Positions 26,601 through 35,612 of a DNA stretch of 64,000 nt are shown in pieces (positions within the stretch are counted from its first letter, which is position 1; each line of letters starts with the position of its first letter). The position numbers were made by a program, and so were the translations under genes. Origin of the DNA: Corynebacterium lubricantis DSM 45231 (GTDB lineage Bacteria > Actinomycetota > Actinomycetes > Mycobacteriales > Mycobacteriaceae). The stretch lies in contig NZ_KB902193.1 in NCBI RefSeq assembly GCF_000379425.1, positions 1 through 64,000 on the forward strand, in the 5' to 3' direction. The notes beneath the pieces are model-generated. The model was given only the letters and a program-made list of their open reading frames with translations. It was not told the origin of the DNA and did no database searches.

Positions 26601-26895
26601 GGGGCTACCCCCGTTTGCTGTCAACGAAACTTGGGAGTTTCATTCTGGGCCTTTACTGCGCTTTAGGCCTGATTTCATCGGATTTGTAAAGGTCACACTA
26701 ATTTAGTTGATGAGATTTGCTTTACACAGGAACTTATGTGCCTTGAATCACAATCGATTAGTCTGAAGTTGGCCACCCCCGCAGGAAAAGTGACCCAGGC
26801 CATAGGGGTCGGAATTGATAACACGTATCACCATTGGTGTGGTTGAATACTTCTCAACTCAATTTGTCCACAAACCCTTCGAATGGGAGACCCCC
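26601..26895 (+). promoter_or_regulatory. Upstream region of the GPH symporter with a GlxR-like site
   Basis: About 295 bp without a gene. TGTGCCTTGAATCACA at 26737-26752 matches the corynebacterial GlxR (CRP-type) consensus TGTGA-N6-TCACA at 9 of 10 positions, about 145 bp before the symporter ATG. This would fit carbon-catabolite control of a sugar transporter. Binding is inferred. Confidence 0.45.
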
Positions 26896-28338
26896 ATGAG
26901 CTCGATCCCCACAACAAAAGCGCCCGCCACGGTGGAGCGCAAGACACGGCCTTTCGGCATCCGCGACAAAGTCGGATACATGTTTGGCGACTTTGGCAAC
27001 GACTTCACCTTCATTCTGCAGTCGACATTCTTCATGATCTTCTACACCAACGTCGTTGGCATTACTGCCGCGCACGTTGGTGTTTTGTTGCTCGTCGCGC
27101 GTATCTTCGACGCGTTCACCGACGTGATCATGGGCATCATCGTCGACCGCTTTCCGAACAAGCACGCTGGCTACAAGTTCAAGCGCTGGATCAAGTGGAT
27201 CGCGATTCCAGTCGCCGTCGCTTCGGCGCTGATGTACATGTCGTTCGTCGCGGACTTCGACTCCTACACGGCCAAGGTCGTGTGGATGACCGCCACCTAC
27301 TTCCTCTGGGGTTCCATCTGCTACAGCGCCGTCAACATCCCTTACGGCTCGATGGCATCGGTTATTTCCGCTGATCCTGATGAACGTGCGCACCTTTCCG
27401 TGTGGCGTTCTACCGGTGGCACCCTTGCGAACATCGTAATCTCTTCCGTTCTTCCTCTTGTTGTTTATGTCACCAACGAAGCGGGCGTCTCGATTCTCTC
27501 TGGTGAGCGGATGCAGTGGGCTGCCATCGTCTGTTCGATCCTCGCAGTTGTCTGCTACGCCTTCTGCTACAAGCTTGTTGAAGAGCGCGTCATCGAAGAC
27601 CCAAATGCTGAAAAGAAGCAGGTCGGTATCGGTAAGATGCTCGCTTCCGTTGTGAGCAACCGAGCACTGCTCGGCCTCATCGTGGCGGCATTGTGCCTGC
27701 TCCTGTCGATGATGTTCCTCAGCGGCATGCTCGGCTACCTGTTCCTTGAGTACTACGGTGACGGTCGCCTGCAGTCCCCGGCATCCTTCTTCGGATTGGT
27801 TCCTTCTCTTGTCCTGATCGTGCTCTCTCCATGGTTTGCGAAGAAGTTCGGTAAGGCAGAGACGGGTATCGCCGCAATGGTCATCGCTGGCGTGGTACTT
27901 ATTGCGGCGTACTTCTTGCAGATCTCCAACCCGATCGTGTGGATCGTTTTCTACTCGGTAGCTATGTTCTGTATCGCCATCTTCAACTACCTGATCTGGG
28001 CGTTTATCACCGACGTTATCGATCACCAGGAAGTGACCACCGGATCCCGCGACGACGGCACCGTCTACGCCGTGTACTCATGGTCTCGTAAGCTCGGCCA
28101 GGCACTCGCCGGCTTCCTCATCGGTGCCTCGCTGACCTGGGTTGGTTTCGATTCCGCTCTCGCCTCCACGGGTGGCGCGCAGTCCCAGGCCGCGCTCGAC
28201 GGTGTGTACGCGCTGGCTAACCTAGTCCCAGGTATTGGCTGCATCATCGTTGCCCTGGCCCTGTTCTTCCTCTACCCGCTGAAGAAGAAAAAGGTTGAGG
28301 AGAACGTTGCAATCCTCGCTGCACGCCGCGGTGAGTAG
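26896..28338 (+). CDS. GPH-family (MelB-like) sugar:cation symporter
   Basis: A 480-residue membrane protein with 12 hydrophobic segments. The N-terminal RDKVGYMFGDFGNDFTF and the first-loop DVIMGIIVDRFPNKHAGYKFKRWIKW segments are characteristic of the glycoside-pentoside-hexuronide symporters, which bring in glycosides or uronates with H+ or Na+. The ATG at 26896 has GGGAGA upstream; a longer frame starting before it has no signal. It is convergent with a four-gene 3-keto-sugar operon that ends 170 bp downstream, so it probably supplies that pathway's substrate. Confidence 0.9.
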   Translation: MSSIPTTKAPATVERKTRPFGIRDKVGYMFGDFGNDFTFILQSTFFMIFYTNVVGITAAHVGVLLLVARIFDAFTDVIMGIIVDRFPNKHAGYKFKRWIKWIAIPVAVASALMYMSFVADFDSYTAKVVWMTATYFLWGSICYSAVNIPYGSMASVISADPDERAHLSVWRSTGGTLANIVISSVLPLVVYVTNEAGVSILSGERMQWAAIVCSILAVVCYAFCYKLVEERVIEDPNAEKKQVGIGKMLASVVSNRALLGLIVAALCLLLSMMFLSGMLGYLFLEYYGDGRLQSPASFFGLVPSLVLIVLSPWFAKKFGKAETGIAAMVIAGVVLIAAYFLQISNPIVWIVFYSVAMFCIAIFNYLIWAFITDVIDHQEVTTGSRDDGTVYAVYSWSRKLGQALAGFLIGASLTWVGFDSALASTGGAQSQAALDGVYALANLVPGIGCIIVALALFFLYPLKKKKVEENVAILAARRGE

Positions 28339-28352
28339 TTAGTCAGCTTTAC

Positions 28353-28380
28353 GCCCTGCCGGTTGCTGCCGACAGGGCTT
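28353..28380 (+). terminator. Terminator hairpin after the symporter gene
   Basis: GCCCTGcCGG, a TTGCTG loop and CCGaCAGGGC form a stem just after the stop. The T-run is only two bases, so it is weaker than most in this window. Confidence 0.55.
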
Positions 28381-28459
28381 AAGCGTGCTCGGGAGCTATC
28401 GACCAATATGTGTATTTACCCCCCTCAGCAGGCCCGAAACCCCAAATCGGTTGATAGTA

Positions 28460-28500
28460 AAACGCAAAAGCCCGGCTTCCACGAAGGAAGCCGGGCTAAA
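28460..28500 (-). terminator. Rho-independent terminator of the 3-keto-sugar operon
   Basis: On the reverse strand AGCCCGGCTTCC and GGAAGCCGGGCT (28469-28480 and 28486-28497) form a perfect 12-bp stem followed by TTTGCGTTTT. Confidence 0.88.
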
Positions 28501-28510
28501 GCGTAAGTAC

Positions 28511-29356
28511 TTACCAGCCGATAGAGGTCAGGTACTCGCGCGAGTCCTTGATGCAATCGAATGGATCACGGCCGTAGGTCATGTCCTGCTCGATGAAGAA
28601 GAACTCCGCACCCGCATCCTTGGCGGCAGGCAGCAGCTCAGGCCAGTTCATGTTGCCCTGGCCAACTTCTGCGAACTGCACAATGTTGACGAACTTGTCG
28701 TAGCCTTCCTCAATCTTGCCCGCCTCCATCAGCTCCATGGCTTCTGCAGGCAGCTCGGTGACGCGGAAGTCCTTCACGTGGATCAGCTTGCACACGCCCG
28801 AGTACTCCTTGAGCATGTCCAGTGGCGCCATGCCGCCGCGCTGGACCCAGTGCAGGTCCACCTCGAAGAAGAGCGAAGGAGCTACACGACGAACAATGTC
28901 GAAGATTCGCTCGTCGCCGAACTTGTGCAGGTCAACGTGGTGATTGTGGTAGCACAGGGTGAGGCCCTCGTCGTTTAGCTTGGCTGCGTATGGCTCGACC
29001 TCTGCTGCCCATGCCTCCGTGGCTTCCTTGGACACCATGGCGGTAAACGGCATCATGCCGATGCGGAGGAACTTCACGCCGAGGCGCTTGGAGTCGGCGA
29101 CAATCTTGTCGAAGTTCTCTTCAAGGTTGTCCAACATGGGGTTTCCAGGGCCGAGCGCGACGGAAAGTGCGCCGACCTGGATGCCGAGTTCGCTGATACC
29201 GCGCTCGAGGTCAGCGGTGTTCTCTTCGTTCATGGGGATCTGGGAGACCTCAACGCTTGCGATGTTGAGTTCCTTCAGGCGCTCGAGGACGGGGTACATG
29301 CCTTGTTCGGCAACCTGGTCCTTGAGCATCATCATTTGTACGCCAATGTCAGCCAT
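28511..29356 (-). CDS. Sugar phosphate isomerase/epimerase family protein (3-keto-sugar lyase/hydratase candidate)
   Basis: A 281-residue TIM-barrel protein of the AP-endonuclease-2/xylose-isomerase-like family. Metal-site style residues are visible in CYHNHHVDLH (about 150), FEVDLHWVQRGG (about 180), LIHVKDFRV (about 205) and FFIEQDMTYG near the end. Its nearest functional parallel is LgdB/IolE-like enzymes acting on 3-keto sugars. It is the last gene of a four-gene operon, overlapping the upstream dehydrogenase by one base (TAATG). A second enzyme of this family is encoded at the head of the operon. Confidence 0.82.
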   Translation of the reverse strand: MADIGVQMMMLKDQVAEQGMYPVLERLKELNIASVEVSQIPMNEENTADLERGISELGIQVGALSVALGPGNPMLDNLEENFDKIVADSKRLGVKFLRIGMMPFTAMVSKEATEAWAAEVEPYAAKLNDEGLTLCYHNHHVDLHKFGDERIFDIVRRVAPSLFFEVDLHWVQRGGMAPLDMLKEYSGVCKLIHVKDFRVTELPAEAMELMEAGKIEEGYDKFVNIVQFAEVGQGNMNWPELLPAAKDAGAEFFFIEQDMTYGRDPFDCIKDSREYLTSIGW

Positions 29357-30519
29357 TAGTTACGCTCCTCAAACTTTCCTTCAGCCTTGATGCGCTTGTT
29401 CAGTTCTTCCAAGTAGGTCTCTTCGTCGAAGTTGACCAAGTCAACTTCCTTACCCAGCCAGGACGAGAGGTGGATGCCGTTGGCCAGGCGCACGCCGTTG
29501 ATACCGTCGCTGCCCGGTGCGAGAAGTTCTTCCTCGCCAGCGACTGCCGCAGCGAAGTTGCGCAGGACCTCAACGTGCTGCTGGCCCCAGACGGAGTCGT
29601 ACTCCTTGACCTCGGTGGTCATGTACTTGTCCATGTCCATTTTGCCCGTGAACAGAAGCTTCACGTCTTCCATGCTCATGTCCTTGGACAGGATTTCCTC
29701 GTTCTCGACGAGGCGAGTGATGGTGACCTTCTTCGAATCCTCGACGACGATCTTGCCCTTATCCAGGAGGATTTCCAGGCGGTCGGTACCAACCATGTCG
29801 TGGGTCGCGGTGATGAAGGTGCCGGTTGCGCCGTTCGGGAAGGAGACCAGTGCGTTAACCTCGTCCTCGACAGCGATGTCGCGCTTGAAGCCGTACTCCG
29901 CGCGGGCGAAGACGCGCTCGGGGGTGCCACACATCCACTGCCACAGATCGAGCTGGTGAGGTGCCTGGTTGACCAGGACGCCGCCGCCCTCGCCGCCCCA
30001 GGTCGCGCGCCATGCGGACTGGTTGTAATAGCCCTGCGGACGCCACCACGTGGTGATGATCCAGGAGGTGTGGCGCAGTGCACCGAGCTCGCCGGAATCC
30101 ATGATTGCCTTGATGTCCTTGTACAGCTGGTTGGTGCGCTGGTTGAAGAACACGCCGAACTTCAGTTCAGGCTTGGAGGCGGCGTAGTCGATGAGCTCGT
30201 TGGCCTGCTTGGTGTACACACCGACAGGCTTTTCGACGAGCGCGTGGATTCCTTGCTCCAGCGCGTAGATGCCCATTTCTGGGTGCAGGTAGTGAGGCAC
30301 GGTGGTGACCACTGCGTCGACGTCACCGGAGGTGATCAGTTCCTTGTAGTCGGCGTAGAAAGGCACGCCGTACTCGTCGGCCTTTTCCTTCTTCTCTGGC
30401 AGGATGTCGCAGATTGCGCCGATTTCCATGTTGGGAACGCGGCCTTCGTTGAGGAAGTCTGCGTACATGCCGCCTTCGGCACCAAGGCCGATGATGCCGA
30501 GTCGTAGTTTGTTACTCAA
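29356..30519 (-). CDS. Gfo/Idh/MocA family sugar dehydrogenase (1)
   Basis: A 387-residue NAD(P)-dependent dehydrogenase started by TTG with AAGGAGA upstream (MSNKLRLGIIGLGAEGGMY). Rossmann motif GIIGLGAEG, the EKP motif (ALVEKPVGVYTKQANELIDY) and the catalytic segment GGGVLVNQAPHQLDLWQWM (D-x-x-x-H type) are present. Such enzymes oxidise sugars or inositols, often at C3. It is coupled to the isomerase gene downstream by a one-base overlap. Together with the second dehydrogenase it could run opposite steps: oxidation of a glycoside at C3 and reduction of the released 3-keto sugar. Confidence 0.88.
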   Translation of the reverse strand: MSNKLRLGIIGLGAEGGMYADFLNEGRVPNMEIGAICDILPEKKEKADEYGVPFYADYKELITSGDVDAVVTTVPHYLHPEMGIYALEQGIHALVEKPVGVYTKQANELIDYAASKPELKFGVFFNQRTNQLYKDIKAIMDSGELGALRHTSWIITTWWRPQGYYNQSAWRATWGGEGGGVLVNQAPHQLDLWQWMCGTPERVFARAEYGFKRDIAVEDEVNALVSFPNGATGTFITATHDMVGTDRLEILLDKGKIVVEDSKKVTITRLVENEEILSKDMSMEDVKLLFTGKMDMDKYMTTEVKEYDSVWGQQHVEVLRNFAAAVAGEEELLAPGSDGINGVRLANGIHLSSWLGKEVDLVNFDEETYLEELNKRIKAEGKFEERN

Positions 30520-30543
30520 GGTGTTCTCCTTATATGTGTGTGT

Positions 30544-31554
30544 TTAGTTATTCGATGCTGAATAGATGCCCTTGGCAATCTTCAGCGAGTTCATTGCTTC
30601 GGCAGGCCCGATCCAAAAGGGTTCTGGGTCCCCCAAGTGCTCGTAGAAATCTCGGATGAGCAGCTCGTGGCTGACACCCCAGTAGCTCCTGCCCTCGGTT
30701 TCCTGGGTGCGTTCCTCGTAGCGGTCCACGCGCCCGTCCACCCAGGTGACGGTGAGTCCGTCGCGCAATTCGACGAGCGCGGCCTCGCAGTCGAGTTCGA
30801 GTTCTACGTCGCGGTGACGGGAATTGGTCAGCGTGCCGTAGAAGCTGGAGTGCACATCTCCCGGGTGTTCGAGATAGGCGTGGGCCGTGTCCTCGACGTC
30901 GATGACATCGCCGTACTTGCAGGTGGACACCGCCCCATCAATAGAGCGGGCCGGGCCGAGGAACCACTGCAGGAGATCCAAGGTGTGAATCGCCTGGTTC
31001 ATGAGCAGGCCACCGCCGGAGCGAACCTGCTGGCCGCGCCACGGTTTCGTCTGGTAATAGCCGGGAGTTCTCGTCCATACCACCGAGGCGTATGCGCCCT
31101 TAATCTGGCCGAGTTTGCCGGAATCAATCAGGCGACGCAGCTGTTGGGAGGACACGTTGTAGCGGTTCTGGAAGCACACCGCGATCTTCGGTGCATCCGG
31201 GTGCGCGTCCAGGTAATCCACTAGGCGCTGCGCTTGATCGAGCTCGTTGGCCAGCGGTTTTTCCAGGACCACGTTTACACCAGCCTCTAGGGCCTCAAGA
31301 GCGAGGTCGATGTGCTGGTCGTGCGGGGTGGTGATGTGCACGACGTCGATGTCTTCGTTTGCCAGCAAGTCCGAAAGGCTGGGGTAAGCCTTCGTGCCGG
31401 TCTTGGCTGCGAAGGTTTCTGCAGCTTCTGCGTCCGTGTCGGCGACGGCGACGAACTCGATGCGGAGCTCGTCGTGAAGCGCTTGAAGAGCCTCAGCGTG
31501 GACGGTGGCGACGTCGCCGCAGCCAACCAGGGCTGCCTTAATTGTTGAAGTCAC
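30544..31554 (-). CDS. Gfo/Idh/MocA family sugar dehydrogenase (2)
   Basis: A 336-residue NAD(P)-dependent dehydrogenase, GTG start (MTSTIKAALVGCGDVATVH). It has the Rossmann motif ALVGCGDVA, the EKP motif (NVVLEKPLANELDQAQRLVDY) and the catalytic GGGLLMNQAIHTLDLLQW. It is shorter than its neighbour and clearly divergent from it, suggesting a different step rather than redundancy. It lies 24 bp from gene (1) and 13 bp from the epimerase-type gene upstream, so one transcript is likely. Confidence 0.88.
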   Translation of the reverse strand: MTSTIKAALVGCGDVATVHAEALQALHDELRIEFVAVADTDAEAAETFAAKTGTKAYPSLSDLLANEDIDVVHITTPHDQHIDLALEALEAGVNVVLEKPLANELDQAQRLVDYLDAHPDAPKIAVCFQNRYNVSSQQLRRLIDSGKLGQIKGAYASVVWTRTPGYYQTKPWRGQQVRSGGGLLMNQAIHTLDLLQWFLGPARSIDGAVSTCKYGDVIDVEDTAHAYLEHPGDVHSSFYGTLTNSRHRDVELELDCEAALVELRDGLTVTWVDGRVDRYEERTQETEGRSYWGVSHELLIRDFYEHLGDPEPFWIGPAEAMNSLKIAKGIYSASNN

Positions 31555-31567
31555 GATTGCCTGCCTG

Positions 31568-32410
31568 TTAGTTGTACTTGGCGCCGATGTTGTCCAAGAT
31601 GCCGGTCAGCGCCTGCTGCGCGTCGGTCCAGAGGTCGGGGCCACACAGACCTCCGAACTCATCGAAGTCACCGAGGTGAGGCTCGATGGAGAGGAAGCCG
31701 TCAAACCCAGTCTCGTTGAGCGTGGCGAGCAGCTCGGGGTATTGGCCGTCGCCCTGACCTGCGGGAGTGATAACACCGAGTGGCTTGTCCGGGGTAGGCA
31801 CGGTCGCGTCCTTGATGTGGATATAGTCGACGTAATCGCTGACAATGGGCCAGGCCTCGTCGAAGGGTTTGAAGCCGGTCTGGACGTAGTTCGCGGCGTC
31901 GTAAATCGCGCGGTAATTCGGTGAATTGACGGTAGTAATAAGGTCCTTCACGCGCTCAGGCGAGTCGCCGTAAATGCCCTTCTCGTTTTCATGGAGCAAG
32001 GTGATGCCACCGGCCTCAGCGACCTCGACCATGGCGCGGGTGCGCGCGATCACCTCGTCGCGGAAGTCTGCAGGATCGGCGCCTTCGGGAATGAAGAAGG
32101 AGAACATACGGATGTATTGGGTGCCGAAAAACTGGGCCACCTCGACGCCGTGCTTGGCCCGCTCGAGGTGGGCATCGAATGGATCGGTGATCTGAATCTT
32201 TCCCAAGTCGGATCCGACGGAGGAGAGCGAAATGCCCGCTTGGTCCAGCTTTTCCTTCGCAGTTTCAAGCTGCTCCTGCGACAGATCCAGGACCTTTGTG
32301 TCCCAGGCGCTACGGAATTCTACGTGGGAGATGTTGAGTTTATTAAGGAGGGTGATTTGCTCGTCGAGATCGTGTGCGATCTCGTCGGCGAAACCTGTGA
32401 TCGTGAACAT
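31568..32410 (-). CDS. Sugar phosphate isomerase/epimerase family protein, first gene of the operon
   Basis: A 280-residue TIM-barrel protein. Metal-site-type residues occur in LLHENEKGIYGD (about 145), AIYDAANYVQTG (about 175), YIHIKDATVPTP (about 200) and FLSIEPHLGDFD (about 250), as in TIM-barrel sugar isomerases with a Glu/Asp/His metal centre. It shares only the fold with the last gene of the operon. An LgdB- or IolE/IolI-type role on 3-keto sugars is inferred from the partners. The start ATG has only a weak ribosome binding site. Confidence 0.82.
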   Translation of the reverse strand: MFTITGFADEIAHDLDEQITLLNKLNISHVEFRSAWDTKVLDLSQEQLETAKEKLDQAGISLSSVGSDLGKIQITDPFDAHLERAKHGVEVAQFFGTQYIRMFSFFIPEGADPADFRDEVIARTRAMVEVAEAGGITLLHENEKGIYGDSPERVKDLITTVNSPNYRAIYDAANYVQTGFKPFDEAWPIVSDYVDYIHIKDATVPTPDKPLGVITPAGQGDGQYPELLATLNETGFDGFLSIEPHLGDFDEFGGLCGPDLWTDAQQALTGILDNIGAKYN

Positions 32411-32578
32411 ATTTACCCCGTTCTAGTGAGATATACGCAATTTAGTTCAGTCTACAGAAGGGGATAGACATTAGGTGTGATCTTTAAGGGATTCTCGGCA
32501 ACTTCGCTACATATTTGTTTCGCAGCGCGTGAAGCCAATTTGGTGAAATGTGATAACCATGCAGTTCACCACTGGAAT

Positions 32579-32604
32579 TGAACACCGTTTTGAACGCTGT
32601 TCAA
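32579..32604. promoter_or_regulatory. BioQ-like operator upstream of bioB
   Basis: TTGAACGCTGTTCAA (32590-32604) is a perfect palindrome of the form TGAAC-N3-GTTCA, and an overlapping degenerate copy (TGAAC-N3-GTTTT) lies just before it at 32579. The corynebacterial biotin repressor BioQ binds TGAAC-N3-GTTAC. The site is 65 bp before the bioB start, within the likely promoter. The regulator gene is not in the window. Confidence 0.7.
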
Positions 32605-32668
32605 GTTTGGTTTAGTGTATCTAACAATTGCTCATTCTTGATAAAACCTGACTGAAGGGACGCAACCC

Positions 32669-33661
32669 ATGTCTATCCTCGATACCGCCCGTACCCAAGT
32701 GCTGGAGCAGGGCATTCCGCTCACCGAGGAGCAAATCCTTGACGTCCTCCGCCTGCCTGAAGATGAGATCTCCGGGCTGATGGAACTCGCACACGAAGTG
32801 CGCCTGAAGTATTGCGGGGAAGAAGTCGAGGTTGAGGGCATCATCTCGCTGAAAACCGGCGGTTGTCCTGAGGATTGCCACTTCTGCTCCCAGTCGGGCC
32901 TGTTTGAATCCCCGGTGCGTTCGGTCTGGCTCGATATTGCGCAGCTCGTTGAGGCGGCGAAGCAAACCGCGAAGACGGGAGCCACCGAGTTTTGTATCGT
33001 TGCCGCGGTCAAGGGGCCCGACGACAAGTTGATGGCGCAGATGGAAGAAGCCGTCGCAGCGATCCATGCGGAGGTAGACATCGAGGTCGCGGCCTCCATT
33101 GGCACGCTGACTCCGGCGCAAGTAGATCGGCTCAAGGCAGCCGGCGTGCACCGTTATAACCACAACCTGGAAACGGCGCGTTCCTTCTTCCCGCAGGTTG
33201 TCACCACCCACACCTGGGAGGAGCGCCGCGAGACCCTGCGCCTCGTAGCCGAGGCCGGCCTCGAAGTATGCTCCGGCGGCATTCTGGGCATGGGCGAAAC
33301 CCTGGAGCAGCGCGCCGAATTCGCGGCGCAACTCGCGGAGCTGAACCCCCACGAGGTGCCCATGAACTTCCTCGATCCGCGCCCGGGCACGCCATTTGCC
33401 GACCACGAGGTGATGGACAGCCGCGATGCGCTACGCGCGATCGGCGCATTCCGCTTGGCCATGCCACGCACGATGTTGCGCTTTGCCGGTGGTCGCGAGC
33501 TCACGCTTGGCGACGAGGGCGCTGAAACCGGACTGCTCGGCGGGATGAATGCCCTGATCGCTGGAAACTACCTGACTACCTTGGGTCGTCCCATGGAACA
33601 AGACTTGGACATGATGGACCGGCTCAACCTGCCGATCAAAGTGCTGAACAAGTTCGTCTAA
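32669..33661 (+). CDS. bioB: Biotin synthase
   Basis: A 330-residue radical-SAM enzyme that inserts sulfur into dethiobiotin. The CxxxCxxC motif binding the SAM [4Fe-4S] cluster reads CPEDCHFC (about residue 68); other family blocks are [39 protein letters not shown] and [10 protein letters not shown]. The conserved Arg ligand of the auxiliary cluster lies near the end in [12 protein letters not shown]. As in other actinobacterial BioB, the protein needs an accessory protein; a bsaP homologue overlaps its stop by one base. A BioQ-like site precedes it, so biotin repression is expected. Confidence 0.96.
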   Translation: MSILDTARTQVLEQGIPLTEEQILDVLRLPEDEISGLMELAHEVRLKYCGEEVEVEGIISLKTGGCPEDCHFCSQSGLFESPVRSVWLDIAQLVEAAKQTAKTGATEFCIVAAVKGPDDKLMAQMEEAVAAIHAEVDIEVAASIGTLTPAQVDRLKAAGVHRYNHNLETARSFFPQVVTTHTWEERRETLRLVAEAGLEVCSGGILGMGETLEQRAEFAAQLAELNPHEVPMNFLDPRPGTPFADHEVMDSRDALRAIGAFRLAMPRTMLRFAGGRELTLGDEGAETGLLGGMNALIAGNYLTTLGRPMEQDLDMMDRLNLPIKVLNKFV

Positions 33662-33912
33662 TGCGCACGATTATGGATGAAACTCTCCTCAGTGCGATTC
33701 TTGTCGGTGACGAGCCCGCGTTCCACCCCAATACGGGAAAGCCATTCGGCGCAGAACAGGTGCTCTCGCCCTCGGCGCGCGCCGGGCTGGAGGCCCCGCG
33801 CTTTTGCCAAATCTGCGGGCGGCGCATGAAAGTCCAGGTCCGCCCCGATGGCTGGTCCGCGCAGTGTTCGCGGCATGGGGCGGTGGACTCGGCAGTGCTG
33901 GGTCCGGCTTAG
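33661..33912 (+). CDS. bsaP: Biotin synthase auxiliary protein
   Basis: An 83-residue protein starting at the TAATG overlap with bioB. The C-terminal half has [20 protein letters not shown] followed by CSRHG, a CxxC...CxxH arrangement that fits binding of an iron-sulfur cluster or zinc. Actinobacteria have a small BsaP protein of this kind required for BioB turnover, encoded next to bioB. Position, size and the Cys motif all agree. The two genes are translationally coupled. Confidence 0.85.
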   Translation: MRTIMDETLLSAILVGDEPAFHPNTGKPFGAEQVLSPSARAGLEAPRFCQICGRRMKVQVRPDGWSAQCSRHGAVDSAVLGPA

Positions 33913-33918
33913 TCTTCC

Positions 33919-34407
33919 TTAGTCCTCGAGATCAGATTCCAGGCGTTCCACGTCTGACTTATGGCGTGACTTAAATATGCGCGGAATCAGGAGCAGGGCA
34001 GTACCTGCGCCGATGATGGCGCCCACAACGACGCCACCGGGTCCGGCCCAGGACTGGTCCGTGGTGAAGAAGGAATTGTAGGCCATGCCGGCGAGCATGA
34101 TCACTCCGGGGATCACGCCAAGCAGCATGTATTTCGTAGGCGAGGTCTGCTTTGGGCGTGGGGCATAGTTGCTCATCCAGGATTGCGAGGCAATCTGGAC
34201 AATCAACACAGTGAAGATGGGAAGCGCGCTCCACAGCGAATAAGTCGATGGCAAAACCCATGCCAGGATCGCGCCGCTGATGATGGCGGCCAGCGGCATC
34301 ATCCACATGGCCACGGTGTCCGCTTTATATGTCATGGTTGCCTGGTATTCGTCGTCCGAGGTGCGCTCGGTCCAGTCGACGACCCAGTCTCCGAATTGCT
34401 TGATCAT
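33919..34407 (-). CDS. Four-helix membrane protein paired with an XRE regulator
   Basis: A 162-residue protein from the ATG at 34407 (MIKQFGDWVVDWTERTS) with four hydrophobic segments: MWMMPLAAIISGAILAWVL, ALPIFTVLIVQIA, YMLLGVIPGVIMLAGMAY and VVVGAIIGAGTALLLIP; the C-terminus is charged. The start overlaps the stop of the XRE gene by 4 bp. Small XRE regulators coupled to membrane proteins are common in Gram-positive bacteria; function unknown. Confidence 0.75.
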   Translation of the reverse strand: MIKQFGDWVVDWTERTSDDEYQATMTYKADTVAMWMMPLAAIISGAILAWVLPSTYSLWSALPIFTVLIVQIASQSWMSNYAPRPKQTSPTKYMLLGVIPGVIMLAGMAYNSFFTTDQSWAGPGGVVVGAIIGAGTALLLIPRIFKSRHKSDVERLESDLED

Positions 34408-34628
34408 TGTTCTTGCTCCTCTTGGCGTACGCCGAAAACTTCTTCGACGGTCTTTCCGAGTTCGTGGCAAATATTGAGGGCTAAGTGGACAGAAGGGGAG
34501 TAGTTGCCTTTTTCGATGTTGGCGATGGTCTGCCGAGAAACCCCCGCGCGATCCGCGAGTTCTTGCTGAGACAACTCATTCCAACGACGCCACTTCCGCA
34601 CCATGTTCGTGTATGTGGATTCCGTCAT
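34404..34628 (-). CDS. XRE-family helix-turn-helix regulator
   Basis: A 74-residue single-domain regulator. The HTH is at residues 15-60: LSQQELADRAGVSRQTIANIEKG followed by YSPSVHLALNICHELGK. It resembles the short YozG/Cro-type regulators that control an adjacent membrane protein. The first gene of a two-gene operon. Confidence 0.88.
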   Translation of the reverse strand: MTESTYTNMVRKWRRWNELSQQELADRAGVSRQTIANIEKGNYSPSVHLALNICHELGKTVEEVFGVRQEEQEQ

Positions 34629-34714
34629 CCGGGCGTCCTTTCAGTCAACTTCCTTACTCTTATAGTAAAAGGTCATAATTAGAATGTAAAGAAAACTTTA
34701 CAAAAATGGGCGAA

Positions 34715-34747
34715 GGAAAAGCCGCCGAGCATCGTGCTCGGCGGCTC
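34715..34747 (-). terminator. Rho-independent terminator of panBC
   Basis: On the reverse strand an 11-bp GC-rich stem (34721-34731 with 34735-34745, loop TCG-type) is followed by TTTTCC, just after the panC stop. Confidence 0.88.
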
Positions 34748-34760
34748 CCTAGAGAAGGTG

Positions 34761-35612
34761 CTATCCCAAAAGCTCAATATTGTCGATCAAGCGCACCGGT
34801 CCGACATAAATCGCGCCGACCACCAGCGCGGGCCGATCCAACACACTGTCAACGACAAGCGGCTCCAAGGAGGCGGGATCCACGATTTCTAAGTGGTCCA
34901 GGCGCACACCCTCGCTCGCTCCCAGCTGCGCACGCACACCTGCAAGGTCCAATGGTTCGCCCGATTGGGCGCGCTCTTCCAAGGTAAAAAGCGCCCGCGA
35001 CAGCGCCAGCGCCTGGCCACGTTCAACCTCGGACAGCCGTTGATTTCTACTCGACTCCGCCAGCCCATCGACCCCGCGAATGATCGGAACCGGCCGAATC
35101 TCCACGGGAAAATCCAGATCAGCGACCATGCGCCGGATTACAGCGAGCTGCTGCGCATCCTTCTGTCCGAAATACGCGCGATCAGGGCGCGCAAGATGAA
35201 AAAGCTTCGCGACGACCGTTGCCACACCATCGAAATGACCGGGACGACTTGCCCCTTCCAACCGCTCGCCCATCTCGCCCGTGCGCACCCACACCAGCGG
35301 GAGATTGTGCGCGCCGGGATACATCTCATCCACCGACGGCGCGAAGACAACGTCCACGCCGGCCTTATTTAATAGGTCGCAGTCGGCTTCAAGCTGACGT
35401 GGGTAATTGCGGTAATCATCGCAATCGCCCAGCGCCTCGAACTGCAGAGGGTTGACGAAGATACTCGCAACCACTGTCTCGTTCTCGGCCCGCGCGGCGG
35501 CGACAAGTGAGGCATGACCGCTGTGCAGCGCACCCATCGTGGGCACGAGGCCTATCGACGATCGCCCCTGCAGAGCCTGGGCAAGGTCAGCCTTAGTGGT
35601 AACAACCTGCAT
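34761..35612 (-). CDS. panC: Pantothenate synthetase
   Basis: A 283-residue enzyme that condenses pantoate and beta-alanine with ATP. Motifs: [15 protein letters not shown] (HIGH-like ATP site near residue 25), [19 protein letters not shown] (KMSKS-region counterpart QKD) and [12 protein letters not shown]. Length is normal. The ATG overlaps the panB stop by one base, so panB-panC are coupled, and a terminator follows. Confidence 0.96.
   Translation of the reverse strand: MQVVTTKADLAQALQGRSSIGLVPTMGALHSGHASLVAAARAENETVVASIFVNPLQFEALGDCDDYRNYPRQLEADCDLLNKAGVDVVFAPSVDEMYPGAHNLPLVWVRTGEMGERLEGASRPGHFDGVATVVAKLFHLARPDRAYFGQKDAQQLAVIRRMVADLDFPVEIRPVPIIRGVDGLAESSRNQRLSEVERGQALALSRALFTLEERAQSGEPLDLAGVRAQLGASEGVRLDHLEIVDPASLEPLVVDSVLDRPALVVGAIYVGPVRLIDNIELLG

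Noticed and set aside
26854-28026. 390-codon reverse frame opposite the GPH symporter
   Set aside because: Very polar, His/Asp/Arg-rich sequence with no family features; antisense shadow of a membrane protein.
29470-30507. 345-codon + strand frame opposite the Gfo/Idh/MocA gene
   Set aside because: Shadow: the reverse strand carries Rossmann, EKP and catalytic motifs in a coupled operon.
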